From: Allobosea sp. Root381
GTDB taxonomy: Bacteria; Pseudomonadota; Alphaproteobacteria; Rhizobiales; Beijerinckiaceae
NCBI RefSeq assembly: GCF_001429395.1
Contig: NZ_LMJT01000013.1
Location: 35,758-99,757, forward strand
Length of the DNA stretch: 64,000 bases
Direction of reading: 5' to 3'
A program made the translations under genes and the position numbers. The notes below the pieces were generated by a model. It was not told the DNA's origin, did not search any database, and worked only from the letters and a program-made list of their open reading frames with translations. The stretch's first letter is position 1, and every line of letters starts with the position of its first letter. Shown piece by piece: positions 38,501-47,430 of the stretch.

Positions 38501-39334
38501 TCAGGCCTCGTCGAGGCCGATATCGACCGCAGGGGCCGACTGGGTGATCTTGCTGGTCGAGATATAGTCCACGCCGGTCTCCGCAACGGCTCGTATGGTC
38601 TCAAGGCGGATGCCGCCGGAGGCTTCGAGCTTGGCCCGGCCGGCGATATACGCGACCGCCTCTTTCATCTCCGGGATCGGCATGTTGTCGAGCATGATCA
38701 CGTCGGCCCCGGCCGCGACGGCCTCGCGCACCTGTTCCAGCCGGTCGCATTCGACCTCGATTTTCGTCAGCACCGGCAGCCGGCGGCGGGCGCGCTCGAC
38801 CGCCTGGGCGATGCCGCCGCAGACGGCGATGTGGTTATCCTTGATCATCACGCCGTTATCGAGGCCGAGGCGATGGTTGAGGCCGCCGCCGCAGGCGACG
38901 GCATGCTTCTCGAGCATGCGCAGGCCCGGCGTCGTCTTGCGGGTGTCGAGCAACCGCGCCCGGGTCCCGGCGATGATGTCGACATAGCGCGCCGTCTCGG
39001 TCGCGATCGCGGAGAGGCGCTGGACGATGTTGAGCGCCGTGCGCTCGGCGGTGAGGATGCCGCCCGCCGGCCCCTCGACATGCAGCAGCGTCGCGCCCTT
39101 CGAGACGCGCTCGCCATCGGCCGCCTCCAGCCTGATCGACAGGGCCGGCTCGTAGCGGCGGAAGACGGCGGCGGCGACCTCGATTCCGGCCAGCACCAGC
39201 GGCTCGCGGGCGTTCATGCGAAAGGCGCCGGTCTCGCCGGGTTCAATCATCAGCTGGACGGTGAGGTCGCAGGCGCCGATGTCCTCACGCAACCAGAGAT
39301 CGATCAGTCGCTCGGTGGAGAAGCGGTCGTACAT
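38501..39334 (-). CDS. nadC: Nicotinate-nucleotide pyrophosphorylase (quinolinate phosphoribosyltransferase)
   Basis: 277-residue NAD-synthesis enzyme that joins quinolinate and PRPP to nicotinate mononucleotide. It has the RTALNIVQRLSAIATETARYV helix, the active-site DTRKTTPGLR and EKHAVACGGGLNHR segments, the KDNHI loop and the C-terminal LEASGGIRLETI barrel strand. These are NadC rather than ModD features. nadA and nadB are absent from the window. The downstream fusion enzyme, 16 bp away, is a plausible PRPP source. Confidence 0.9.
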   Translation of the reverse strand: MYDRFSTERLIDLWLREDIGACDLTVQLMIEPGETGAFRMNAREPLVLAGIEVAAAVFRRYEPALSIRLEAADGERVSKGATLLHVEGPAGGILTAERTALNIVQRLSAIATETARYVDIIAGTRARLLDTRKTTPGLRMLEKHAVACGGGLNHRLGLDNGVMIKDNHIAVCGGIAQAVERARRRLPVLTKIEVECDRLEQVREAVAAGADVIMLDNMPIPEMKEAVAYIAGRAKLEASGGIRLETIRAVAETGVDYISTSKITQSAPAVDIGLDEA

Positions 39335-39682
39335 TCGCTCAGCCCTTGGCTTCAGCCTCTGAAACGCTCCGCCCTGGCGCGGGCGTCGCCCGGAGCGAAT
39401 AGCACGAGAGCGAAAGGCTTGAATGGCTGATTTTCATGACTGTTTGCATACAAACCGGCCGACGCTGCGGACGGCGAAGTGACTGAGCGTCGGGAGGTTC
39501 GAATCCACGCCTTTCGGGTATCGCTGCGCCGGCACCGGCGGGTCCCGGCATTGACAAGCCATATGCACACCAACGAGCCTCCCCTCGCCCGGCGCAGGAC
39601 ATGCAGACCGGCAGGCGGGTTGAACCTCATGGCGGCATGCAGCTAGGCCGGGGCGTCAGGCGCGCCGCGCCGGGAGGAATCC
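39335..39682. other. Divergent intergenic region between nadC and TAXI-TRAP operon
   Basis: 348 bp without a supported gene. It contains the palindrome at 39442, a perfect -35 hexamer TTGACA at 39551-39556 (plus strand, but no convincing -10 at 17 bp), and a GGTTCGAATCC string at 39496 that resembles a tRNA T-loop by chance. GGGAGGA precedes the TRAP binding-protein start. Confidence 0.5.
39442..39455. promoter_or_regulatory. Inverted repeat GTTTG-CATA-CAAAC upstream of nadC
   Basis: Perfect 5-bp arms, 108 bp upstream of nadC, in an AT-rich patch. Read on the minus strand it contains TTGTATGCAA, which shares TTGTATGCA with the near-palindrome at 30531-30544, so one regulator may see both sites. 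Confidence 0.4.
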
Positions 39683-40660
39683 ATGAAGAGACTGGCTATC
39701 GCGTCGATGGCGGCGGCGGCTTTCATGCTCGCGGCGGGCCTAGCCGCCGCGCAGGCGACCCGGAAGATCACCCTGACCGGCGGCTCGGTCGGCGGCGCCT
39801 GGAGCGCCATCGGCAACGCCATCGGAGAAACGATCCGGCGCGAGGCGCCGGGCGCGGCCTTCAGCTACGAACCCGGCCGTGAGGCCGCCAACATCCTGCT
39901 GGTCTCGCAGGGCAAGGTCGAACTCGGCATCGCCCATGCGCAGCTGATCAAGCGGGCGCAGGCCGGCGAGGACCCGTTCAGGGCGCCGGTCGGCAATCTG
40001 CGGGCGCTGGCGCTGATCGACCCGCAGGCGGCCGTCCAGATCCTGGTGCGCGAGGATTCCGGCATCGAGAGCCTCAATGGCATCCTCGCCGCGAAAAAGC
40101 CGGTGCGCATCGCGCTCAACCAGCGCGGCACGCTGATGGCAGTGACCGGCGAGGAGGTGTTCCGGGCCTATGGCATTACGGCCAGGGACATCGAGGGCTG
40201 GGGCGGGCGCATCCACCATGTCGATTACAATGCCGGTCTCGAGATGATGAAGAACGGCCAGGTCGACATCATCATCAACATGCTCGCCTTCCCCTCGGGC
40301 CAGATCAGCAGCGCGACCCGCGAGATGAAGGTCAGGATGCTCGGCATCGGGCCGGAGGTCGCGGCGAGGCTCGGCAGCCAGCTCGGGACGGCGCCGATCA
40401 CGATCCCGGCCGCGACCTATCCCTTCCAGCCGCAGGCCGTTCCGACGATCACCGGCAGCGTCGTGCTCTTCGCCGCCGCCGAGATGAAGGACGCGGATGC
40501 GGCCGCGATCGTCACCGGCATGCTCAGGCATTTCGACTATCTCAAGCAGGCCCATGCGACGCCGGCGCGGCTGGAGCCGACCGACCTCGCCACTGTCGCA
40601 CCGCTCAAGCTCCATCCCGGCGCCGAAGCCGCCTATCGGCAGGCCGGCGTGCTGAAGTGA
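39683..40660 (+). CDS. TAXI-family TRAP transporter substrate-binding protein
   Basis: 325-residue periplasmic protein with a Sec signal (about 1-23, AAA/Q cleavage). The mature start ITLTGGSVGGAWSAIGNAIGE is the TAXI hallmark, followed by the REAANILLVSQGKVELGIAHA segment. TAXI proteins bind small anions such as glutamate or other carboxylates; the ligand here is unknown. It precedes the fused permease by 4 bp and diverges from nadC. Confidence 0.9.
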   Translation: MKRLAIASMAAAAFMLAAGLAAAQATRKITLTGGSVGGAWSAIGNAIGETIRREAPGAAFSYEPGREAANILLVSQGKVELGIAHAQLIKRAQAGEDPFRAPVGNLRALALIDPQAAVQILVREDSGIESLNGILAAKKPVRIALNQRGTLMAVTGEEVFRAYGITARDIEGWGGRIHHVDYNAGLEMMKNGQVDIIINMLAFPSGQISSATREMKVRMLGIGPEVAARLGSQLGTAPITIPAATYPFQPQAVPTITGSVVLFAAAEMKDADAAAIVTGMLRHFDYLKQAHATPARLEPTDLATVAPLKLHPGAEAAYRQAGVLK

Positions 40661-40664
40661 TGCG

Positions 40665-42602
40665 ATGCGCTTCCTGCTGAAGCTCCTGGCAACCGGCCAG
40701 CCGCGCAAGCTCGGCGCCGCCGAGCAATGGACCGTCCATGGCATCGGCGTCGCGACGGGCCTGCTGCTGCTGGCGATCGCCTTCGGCTGGTACGTCAAGC
40801 GCGAGATCGCGCTGTTTCTCTTCCTCGGCGCCGTGCTGGCGCTCGCCTTCCTGACCACGACCGGCAACCCGGCGCGCCCGACCGGGCGATCCTGGCCGGC
40901 CTTAGGGCTCGCGGCGCTGTCGCTTATCGCCTGCGGCTATTTCGTCGTCATGCAGCCCGTGCACGAATTGCGGCTGCCGATGATCGACGAGCTGTCGGGA
41001 GCCGACATCGCTGCTTCCATCGTGCTTGTCGCGCTGGTGATGGAGGCGACGCGGCGCTGCATAGGCATGATCCTGGTCGTGCTGGTGACGGGCTTCCTGG
41101 CCTATGCCGTCTTCGGCGACCGGCTCGGCGGCTCCTTCGCGCATCGCGGCTTCAGCGCGCAGGAGATCGTCGACCATCTCGTCTTCTCGACCAACGGCCT
41201 GTTCGGCCCGGCGCTCGAGGTCGCGGCCTTCCTCGTCTTCGTCTTCGTGGTCTTCGGCTCGCTGCTCGACCGGGTCGGCGGGGCCGATTTCTTCTACGAC
41301 GTCGCCAACAGTATGGTCGGCCGGCAGGTCGGTGGCGCGAGCAAGGTCGCCGTCGTCTCGACCGGGCTCTACGGCTCGATCTCGGGCTCGCCCACCGCAG
41401 ACGTCGTCACCACCGGCTCGTTCAGCATCCCGCTGATGATCAAGACCGGGATGAGCCGCACCCATGCGGGAGCGATCGAATCCGCGGCGTCGGCCGGCGG
41501 CGGGCTGCTGCCGCCGATCATGGGCTCGGCCGCCTTCCTGATGACCGACTTCACCGGCATCCCCTATGCAACGATCGCGCTGGCCGCGCTGCTGCCTGCG
41601 CTGCTGTTCTACCAGTCGGTTTTCCTCGCCGTGCATTTCAAGGCGCATCGCGACGGCATGAAGCCGATGTCCGAGGCGCCGCCGCCGTCGCTCCTCGCGA
41701 TCCTGCAGCGCAACTGGGCCTATCTCGTGCCGATCGGCCTGCTGGTCTGGGGCGTGCTGAGCCTGAACCGGCCCGCCTTCGCCGGCGCCATCGCCGTCGC
41801 CGCGCTGCTGCCGGCGGCGCTCTGGCGCGACCGCAGCCCGCGCCAGCTGCTGCGCACGATCTTCTTCGGACTGAGCGACGGCATGCGCGGCATGATCGGC
41901 GTCGGCGTCGCCTGCGCCATCGCCGGCCTCGTCGTCGGCACGCTCTCGATGACCGACCTGACCGGCAAGATCAGCTCCGGCCTGTTCCACATGGCCGGCG
42001 GCAGCCCGCTGCTGACCATCATCGTCGCGGCATTCGTGATCATCGTGCTCGGCATGGGCATGCCGACGGCCGCGGTCTACGCTCTCTCGGCGGTGCTGGC
42101 GGCGCCGGCCCTGATCACGCTCGGCCTCGAAGTGCTGCCGGCGCATCTCTTCATCGTCTACATCGCCTCGATGTCGGCGATCACGCCACCGGTCGCGGTC
42201 GCGGCCTTCGCCGCAGCCTCGATCGCCAAGGCCAATCCGGTGTCCATAGCGCTGGTCGCCTGCCGGATCGCGATGGTCGCCTTCATCCTGCCCTTCGTCT
42301 TCATGTACCAGCCGGCACTGCTGCTGATCGGCACGGGCTGGGAGATCGTGCTCGCCGCCGGCGCGGCGGCGCTCGGCGTGCTGGCGCTCAACGCGGCGAT
42401 CGAGGGCTACTACATCGCCCGGCTCAACCTTCCGAAGCGCTGCCTCCTCTTCGCCGCCGGCATCGCGCTGTTCCTGCCGCTGGAGGCTGCGCATATCGCG
42501 GGCGCGTCGCTGCTCGCGGCGGTGACGGCCTGGCTCCGGATCGCACGCGGAACCGGGAATACCCTCCCGGAACCGGCAAAAGCCGCCGCGCCTCCTCTGT
42601 AA
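40665..42602 (+). CDS. TRAP transporter fused permease (4TM + 12TM, TAXI type)
   Basis: 645-residue membrane protein combining the small DctQ-like and large DctM-like subunits, the usual form in TAXI systems. The N-terminal helices are at about 25-105. The DctM part includes SGSPTADVVTTGSFSIPLMIKTG, ESAASAGGGLLPPIMGSAAFL and GMGMPTAAVYALSAVLAAPAL, which form the substrate/Na+ sites. The start ATG at 40665 follows the binding-protein gene by 4 bp. Uptake is driven by an ion gradient, not ATP. Confidence 0.93.
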   Translation: MRFLLKLLATGQPRKLGAAEQWTVHGIGVATGLLLLAIAFGWYVKREIALFLFLGAVLALAFLTTTGNPARPTGRSWPALGLAALSLIACGYFVVMQPVHELRLPMIDELSGADIAASIVLVALVMEATRRCIGMILVVLVTGFLAYAVFGDRLGGSFAHRGFSAQEIVDHLVFSTNGLFGPALEVAAFLVFVFVVFGSLLDRVGGADFFYDVANSMVGRQVGGASKVAVVSTGLYGSISGSPTADVVTTGSFSIPLMIKTGMSRTHAGAIESAASAGGGLLPPIMGSAAFLMTDFTGIPYATIALAALLPALLFYQSVFLAVHFKAHRDGMKPMSEAPPPSLLAILQRNWAYLVPIGLLVWGVLSLNRPAFAGAIAVAALLPAALWRDRSPRQLLRTIFFGLSDGMRGMIGVGVACAIAGLVVGTLSMTDLTGKISSGLFHMAGGSPLLTIIVAAFVIIVLGMGMPTAAVYALSAVLAAPALITLGLEVLPAHLFIVYIASMSAITPPVAVAAFAAASIAKANPVSIALVACRIAMVAFILPFVFMYQPALLLIGTGWEIVLAAGAAALGVLALNAAIEGYYIARLNLPKRCLLFAAGIALFLPLEAAHIAGASLLAAVTAWLRIARGTGNTLPEPAKAAAPPL

Positions 42603-42880
42603 CGTCAGGCAGCCCGCGCATCATCCCTTCGACGGATAACCAAAGGTCAAACCGCGTCGCGTTCCGAGCCACCGGCCCCGGGAATGCAGGAATAATGGCG
42701 AAAGCGCGACAACCGGCCGCACGCCGCCAGCCCTGCGCCAATTGCGTCTCGCCCCCGCCATCGCGAGCATGGCGGCGGCGGGCCGGCTGCGTCATCTTCC
42801 GCGGTTCCGGCAGGCCCGTGCGGGCCACGGCCGGCAAGTCGCGACAAGCGCAGCGCATGCGCCGTACAGGGAGCCCTTCC

Positions 42881-43711
42881 ATGGCCCAAGACGAAAACGA
42901 CCTTCCCGGTCCGGCGAGTTTCGAGGTGCCTCTCGCGGACGGCGCCATCCTGCGGGCCGTCACGCAAGGCAAGGGGCGCCCCCTGCTGCTCGTCACCGGC
43001 CTCAGCGGCACCGCCGCCTTCTGGGAAAGCACCGCCGCGACGCTGGCGCGATCCTTCCGGGTCATCCGCTTCGACCAGCGCGGCATCGCACCGAGCACGC
43101 GCGGCGCGGCGGCCTGCACCATCGACGAACTCGCACGCGACTGCCTTGCCGTGCTCGACAAGGCGCGCATCGACAGCGCCGTCGTGCTGGGCCATTCGAC
43201 CGGGGGCTGCATCGCGCAATCCCTGGCCAGGCAGGCACCGCGGCGCATCGACGGGCTGATCCTGAGCGGGAGCTGGCTGAAGCCGAGCCACTACATGGCC
43301 GGCTATTTCGGCGCCCGCCGCGCCATCCTCGGCACCCACCCGGAAGCCTATGCCGCGACCTCCGTGCTCTGCACCTATCCGCCGGCCTGGATCGAGGCGA
43401 ACTGGCATGTCTACGAGGCGGCGCTCGCCGCCGCGCCGGCCACGGCCGAGGCGCAGGGGGTGATGCGCGAGCGCATCGATGCGCTGCTTGCCTTCGACGG
43501 CTCGGCCGGGGCGGCCGAGCTCACCATGCCGGTGCTGGTGCTGGGCGCGCGCGACGACATGGTCGTGCCGGCCTTCCTGCAGGAGGAACTCGCGGCCGCC
43601 CTGCCGGGTTGCGGCAAGACGATGCTCGACAGCGGCGGCCATCTCTTCCCGGCCTCGCGGCCGGACGCCTTCACCTCCACCATCGCCGACTGGATCGGCC
43701 GGCTCGGCTGA
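42881..43711 (+). CDS. Alpha/beta hydrolase
   Basis: 276-residue alpha/beta hydrolase. The nucleophile Ser106 is in GHSTGG (104-109), the acid Asp225 or Asp226 in GARDDMVVP, and the base His254 in GGHLF. The oxyanion region GLSGTAAFW and the FDQRG strand resemble the enol-lactonase/RutD group. The ATG at 42881 has CAGGGAG 8 bp upstream; the frame is open further upstream only because it shadows the TRAP permease gene. It stands alone, 278 bp after the permease. The substrate is unknown. Confidence 0.85.
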   Translation: MAQDENDLPGPASFEVPLADGAILRAVTQGKGRPLLLVTGLSGTAAFWESTAATLARSFRVIRFDQRGIAPSTRGAAACTIDELARDCLAVLDKARIDSAVVLGHSTGGCIAQSLARQAPRRIDGLILSGSWLKPSHYMAGYFGARRAILGTHPEAYAATSVLCTYPPAWIEANWHVYEAALAAAPATAEAQGVMRERIDALLAFDGSAGAAELTMPVLVLGARDDMVVPAFLQEELAAALPGCGKTMLDSGGHLFPASRPDAFTSTIADWIGRLG

Positions 43712-43827
43712 CCGCGGCGGGGGCACCGCGTCGAATTGGCGTATAGGCACGGTGGCTTTACTTTGGATTATTCCAGGTCGAAGCTCACCGGCGTGCCGTC
43801 CGGTCCACGCAGCAGCAAGGACATCCC

Positions 43828-44214
43828 ATGAAGACCATTGCCCGCATCGCGCTCCTGGCAGTCCTGATCGCCCCGCTGCCGGCAGCCGCACAGGACATCG
43901 CCGCCGGCGAACGCTCCTGGAACAAGTGCCGCGCCTGCCACCAGATCGGCGAAACCGCGAAGAACCTGGTCGGCCCGCAGCTGAACGGGCTGTTCGGCCG
44001 CCATTCCGGCGCCGTCGAGGGCTACAGCTATTCGGCCGCCAACAAGAACTCCGGCATCACCTGGGATGAGGCCGTCTTCGCCGAATACATCAAGGACCCC
44101 CGCGCGAAGATCCCGGGCACCAAGATGGTCTTCGCCGGGATCAAGAACGAGAAGGAGATCCAGGACCTGACCGCCTTCCTCAAGCAGTTCGACAAGGACG
44201 GCAAGAAGCTCTGA
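43828..44214 (+). CDS. Class I c-type cytochrome
   Basis: 128-residue periplasmic electron carrier. The signal peptide ends at AAA/Q (about 21-22). Haem is bound by Cys34, Cys37 and His38 (CRACH), and Met100 in GTKMVFAGI is the axial ligand. Size and the NLVGPQLNGLFGR segment match mitochondrial-type cytochrome c2. It could donate electrons to the aa3 oxidase encoded at 7548-12041, but there is no operon link. Single gene followed by a palindromic repeat. Confidence 0.92.
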   Translation: MKTIARIALLAVLIAPLPAAAQDIAAGERSWNKCRACHQIGETAKNLVGPQLNGLFGRHSGAVEGYSYSAANKNSGITWDEAVFAEYIKDPRAKIPGTKMVFAGIKNEKEIQDLTAFLKQFDKDGKKL

Positions 44215-44696
44215 GCAGCCGTCTCGAGATCATCCTCGCCGCCATTCCGCATCGGCGCCGCTGGTGCGGCTTTCCCGGAATGACGGCGAGGGATGAGGAC
44301 AGGCACTCGCAGAATCTTGAGATCCGTCGCTTTTTTCGAGTGAGCCTCTCAGGATGAGGCCTCGGGATTGCCATGCCGATTGCGGTCACCGCATCTGCGC
44401 CTGCGCTGCCTATCCTTGACATAGCCACAGCCTATTGGACCGGCCGGGCGCTTCGTTCCTATCCTGCGGCAGGCATTGCCCCGCACCATCTGCGTGAGGC
44501 CATGACAACGACGCGGCCGTATGGCCCGAAACTTGCGGTCGCGAACTTTGCCGCTTCGGACTGGCCGCTGCGAACTCGCCGTTGCACGGCAGCCTCCCCG
44601 CAACGGCTATGGCCTGTGCGGCGGCGCCAAGCTGTGATCTATTCGCCGGGCGGCGAAGCCTGAGGGGGCACGCCGGCCAGACGACTACGAGGGAGA
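44215..44696. other. Intergenic region upstream of dipeptide ABC operon
   Basis: 482 bp with no supported gene; a 96-codon open frame inside has no protein-like features. It holds the hairpin repeat at 44231-44295 and a perfect -35 TTGACA at 44416-44421 without a clear -10. The operon promoter should lie here. Confidence 0.55.
44231..44295. repeat. Palindromic repeat after cytochrome c gene
   Basis: CATCCTCGCCGCCATTCCG (44231-44249) pairs with 44276-44295 (core CGGAATG and CGGCGAG), with one mismatch and one bulge. It lies 16 bp after the stop, so it may terminate the cytochrome transcript. Confidence 0.6.
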
Positions 44697-46292
44697 ATGA
44701 CGATGACTTCAACGATCCGCCGGCGCCTCGCCCGGACGACGGCCATCTGTGCGCTCGGCCTGGCCGCGCTCGGCTTTGCACCGCTTTCCGTCTCGGCGCA
44801 GGCGCCGAAAACGGGCGGCACCGTCCATGTCGTCGTCCAGCCCGAACCTCCGATGCTGATGCAGGGCCTCAACCAGAACGGCCCGACCAACATGGTCGCC
44901 GGCAACATCTACGAGTCGCTTCTGCGCTATGACGAGAAGCTGCAGCCGCAGCCCTCGCTGGCCAAGAGCTGGGAGATCTCGCCCGACGCGAAGGTCTACA
45001 CCTTCAAGTTGCAGGAGGGCGTGAAGTGGCATGACGGCAAGCCCTTCACCGCCGACGACGTGGTGTTCAGCCTCGACAAGTTCCACCGCGAGGTGCATCC
45101 GCGCTGGCGCCCGGTGGTCAGCGCCCAGGTCGAGAAGATCGAGAAGGTCGACGACCTCACCGTCAGGATCACGCTGAAGCAGCCCTTCGGCCCGATGATC
45201 ACGACGCAGGAGGTCGCCTCCGCGCCAATGATCCCGAAGCACATCTATGACGGCACGGATTACCGCGCCAACCCGGCCAACAACACGCCGATCGGCACCG
45301 GGCCCTTCAAGCTCAAGGAGTGGAAGAAGGGCGCCTATATCCACCTCGTGAAGAACGAGGACTACTGGGCCAAGGGCAAGCCGGCGCTCGACGAGATCTA
45401 CTGGCAGATCATCCCCGACGCCGCCGCGCGCGCCGTCGCCTACGAGACCGGCAAGGTCGACGTGCTGACAGGCGGCTCGGTCGACGTCTACGACGTGCAG
45501 CGCCTGGCCAAGCTGCCGAACAGCTGCATGACCACCAAGGGCTGGGAGATGTTCGCGCCCCATGCCTGGCTGACGGTCAACATCGCCAAGGGCGGCCCGC
45601 TCGCGAACAAGCAGTTCCGCCAGGGCCTGATGTACGCGATCGACCGCGAATTCGGGAAGGACGTGGTCTGGGATGGGCTCGGCAAGCTGCCGACCGGCCC
45701 GATCTCGTCGAAGACCAAGTTCTACTCGGCCGACGTGCCGAAATACACCTACGACGTCGCCAAGGCCAAGGAACTGATCAAGGCGTCGGGCTACAAGGGC
45801 GAGCCGCTCAAGATCCTGGCCCTGCCCTATGGCGAGGTCTGGAGCCGCTGGGCCGAGTCGATCAAGCAGAACTTCGCGGATGCCGGCGTCAACGTCTCGA
45901 TCGAGACCACCGACGTGCCGGGCTGGACGCAGAAGGCCTCGAACGGCGATTTCGACCTGACCTTCAACTTCCTCTACCAGCTCGGCGACCCCGCGATCGG
46001 CGTGGCGCGCAACTACATCTCGACCAACATCGTCAAGGGCAATCCCTTCGGCAACCAGGGCGCCTATGTGAACCCGGAGGTCGACAAGCTCTTCGCCGAC
46101 GCCGCGGTCGCGCCGAACGACGCCGCGCGCCAGGAGCTCTACACCAAGGTCCAGCAGGTCCTGGCCGAGGACCTGCCGGTGCTCTGGCTGCTCGAGATGG
46201 AGTTCCCGACGATCTATCGCTGCAACATCAAGAACCTCGTCACCACCGCGATCGGCGTGAACGACGGCTTCCGGGACGCGACGAAGGATTGA
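44697..46292 (+). CDS. dppA: Dipeptide-type ABC transporter substrate-binding protein (family 5)
   Basis: 531-residue periplasmic binding protein. Sec signal to about residue 35 (FAPLSVSAQ). SBP_bac_5 hallmarks: NMVAGNIYESLLRYD, VKWHDGKPFTADDVVFSL and NNTPIGTGPFKLKEW. The start is the ATG at 44697 or the one two codons later, which has better spacing to GGGAG. It heads an operon with two permeases and one fused ATPase. A hairpin-rich 160-bp gap separates it from the first permease, a common device to keep binding protein in excess. Confidence 0.9.
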   Translation: MTMTSTIRRRLARTTAICALGLAALGFAPLSVSAQAPKTGGTVHVVVQPEPPMLMQGLNQNGPTNMVAGNIYESLLRYDEKLQPQPSLAKSWEISPDAKVYTFKLQEGVKWHDGKPFTADDVVFSLDKFHREVHPRWRPVVSAQVEKIEKVDDLTVRITLKQPFGPMITTQEVASAPMIPKHIYDGTDYRANPANNTPIGTGPFKLKEWKKGAYIHLVKNEDYWAKGKPALDEIYWQIIPDAAARAVAYETGKVDVLTGGSVDVYDVQRLAKLPNSCMTTKGWEMFAPHAWLTVNIAKGGPLANKQFRQGLMYAIDREFGKDVVWDGLGKLPTGPISSKTKFYSADVPKYTYDVAKAKELIKASGYKGEPLKILALPYGEVWSRWAESIKQNFADAGVNVSIETTDVPGWTQKASNGDFDLTFNFLYQLGDPAIGVARNYISTNIVKGNPFGNQGAYVNPEVDKLFADAAVAPNDAARQELYTKVQQVLAEDLPVLWLLEMEFPTIYRCNIKNLVTTAIGVNDGFRDATKD

Positions 46293-46331
46293 CCGGGCGG
46301 CCCCTTGCCGGGCGGCCATATGCGTTTCGTC

Positions 46332-46417
46332 ATGGTCGGGCTTGTCCCGACCATCCTCGTCTTCGCTGGTCGCGTTTTGTGTTCAAGACGTGGATGCTCG
46401 CCACAAGGGGCGAGCAT
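46332..46417. repeat. Two hairpin repeats between binding-protein and permease genes
   Basis: Hairpin 1: ATGGTCGGG-CTTGT-CCCGACCAT (46332-46354). Hairpin 2: ATGCTCGCC-ACAAGG-GGCGAGCAT (46394-46417). Both have perfect 9-bp arms. The second keeps the fold with different stem bases, showing compensatory change. They sit within the dpp operon. Confidence 0.7.
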
Positions 46418-46452
46418 GACGGGCAGAGCCCGTCTTTCCGGATGCTGACTTC

Positions 46453-47430
46453 ATGAATCTGCTTCAATTCCTCTCCGGCCGGCTGGCGAAGGGCGTGCTC
46501 ACGCTCCTCGCCATCGCCGTGCTGAACTTTTTCCTGATCCGCGCTGCGCCGGGCGACCCGGCGCAGGTGCTGGCGGGCGAGGCCGGCGCGGCGGATGCGG
46601 TGCTGCTCGAGCAGTTGCGCGAGCGCTTCGGGCTGAACGAGCCGCTGCTGACCCAGCTCTGGATCTATCTCAAGGGCTACATGACGCTGGATCTCGGCTT
46701 CAGCTACCGGCAGCAGCAGCCCGTGCTCGCCCTGGTGCTGGACCGGCTGCCCGCGACGCTGCTGCTGACGGGCGCCGCCTTCCTGATCTCGCTGGTGCTC
46801 GGCACGGCGATGGGCGCGCTCGCGGCGCGGCGGGCGGGCAAATGGTCGGACAGCCTGATCACCGCGCTCGCCCTGATTTTCTATGCGACGCCGCTGTTCT
46901 GGGTGGCGCTGATGAGCCAGATCGTCTTCGCGCTGAAGCTTGGGATCGTGCCGAATGTCGGCTACGAGACTATCGGTGCGAACTATACCGGCCTCGCCCG
47001 CGCGCTAGACATCGGCCGCCACCTCGTCCTGCCGGCGCTGACGCTCGGCCTGTTCTTCACCGCGCTCTATGCGCGAATGATGCGGGCCTCGATGCTCGAG
47101 GTCGCGGGGGCGGACTTCGTCAAGACGGCGCGTGCCAAGGGTGTCTCGCCGCCCCGGGTATGGCGCCGGCACGTCGCCCGCAACGCGATCCTCCCGGTGG
47201 TGACGCTGGCCGGCCTGCAGGCGGGCCAGCTCGTCGGCGGCGCCGTGCTGACCGAGACCGTCTTCGCCTGGCCCGGCATCGGGCGGCTGATGTTCGATGC
47301 GCTGGTGCAGCGCGACTATTCGGTGCTGCTCGGCGTGTTCTTCGTCTCTTCGGCGATGGTGGTGGGCTTCAACATCCTCACCGATCTGATCTACCGGATC
47401 GCCGATCCGCGCATCGAGGCCGGGGCATGA
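46453..47430 (+). CDS. dppB: Dipeptide-type ABC permease, DppB-like
   Basis: 325-residue inner-membrane permease. N-terminal helix near 9-29, then the LAGEAGAADAVLLEQLRERFGLNEPLLTQLW loop typical of DppB, and an EAA loop FVKTARAKGVSPPRVWRRHV (about 216-236). It overlaps the next permease start by 4 bp (ATGA). Confidence 0.92.
   Translation: MNLLQFLSGRLAKGVLTLLAIAVLNFFLIRAAPGDPAQVLAGEAGAADAVLLEQLRERFGLNEPLLTQLWIYLKGYMTLDLGFSYRQQQPVLALVLDRLPATLLLTGAAFLISLVLGTAMGALAARRAGKWSDSLITALALIFYATPLFWVALMSQIVFALKLGIVPNVGYETIGANYTGLARALDIGRHLVLPALTLGLFFTALYARMMRASMLEVAGADFVKTARAKGVSPPRVWRRHVARNAILPVVTLAGLQAGQLVGGAVLTETVFAWPGIGRLMFDALVQRDYSVLLGVFFVSSAMVVGFNILTDLIYRIADPRIEAGA

Noticed and set aside
39496..39506. 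GGTTCGAATCC, identical to a tRNA T-loop
   Set aside because: The flanking bases do not form a T-stem, and no acceptor, D or anticodon arm can be built upstream; there is also no integrase nearby to make it an attachment site.
40902..42494. Long open frame (530 codons) antisense to the TRAP permease
   Set aside because: Arg/Asp/His/Gln-rich composition is typical of the antisense shadow of a GC-rich membrane-protein gene; the plus-strand permease has clear family motifs.
40727..42880. Upstream part of a 994-codon frame ending in the alpha/beta hydrolase
   Set aside because: Only the last 276 codons are hydrolase-like with a ribosome site at 42881; the rest is an alternative frame of the TRAP permease gene and intergenic DNA.
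44373..44663. 96-codon open frame upstream of the dipeptide ABC operon
   Set aside because: No ribosome site, no hydrophobic or domain pattern, and it spans the likely promoter region.
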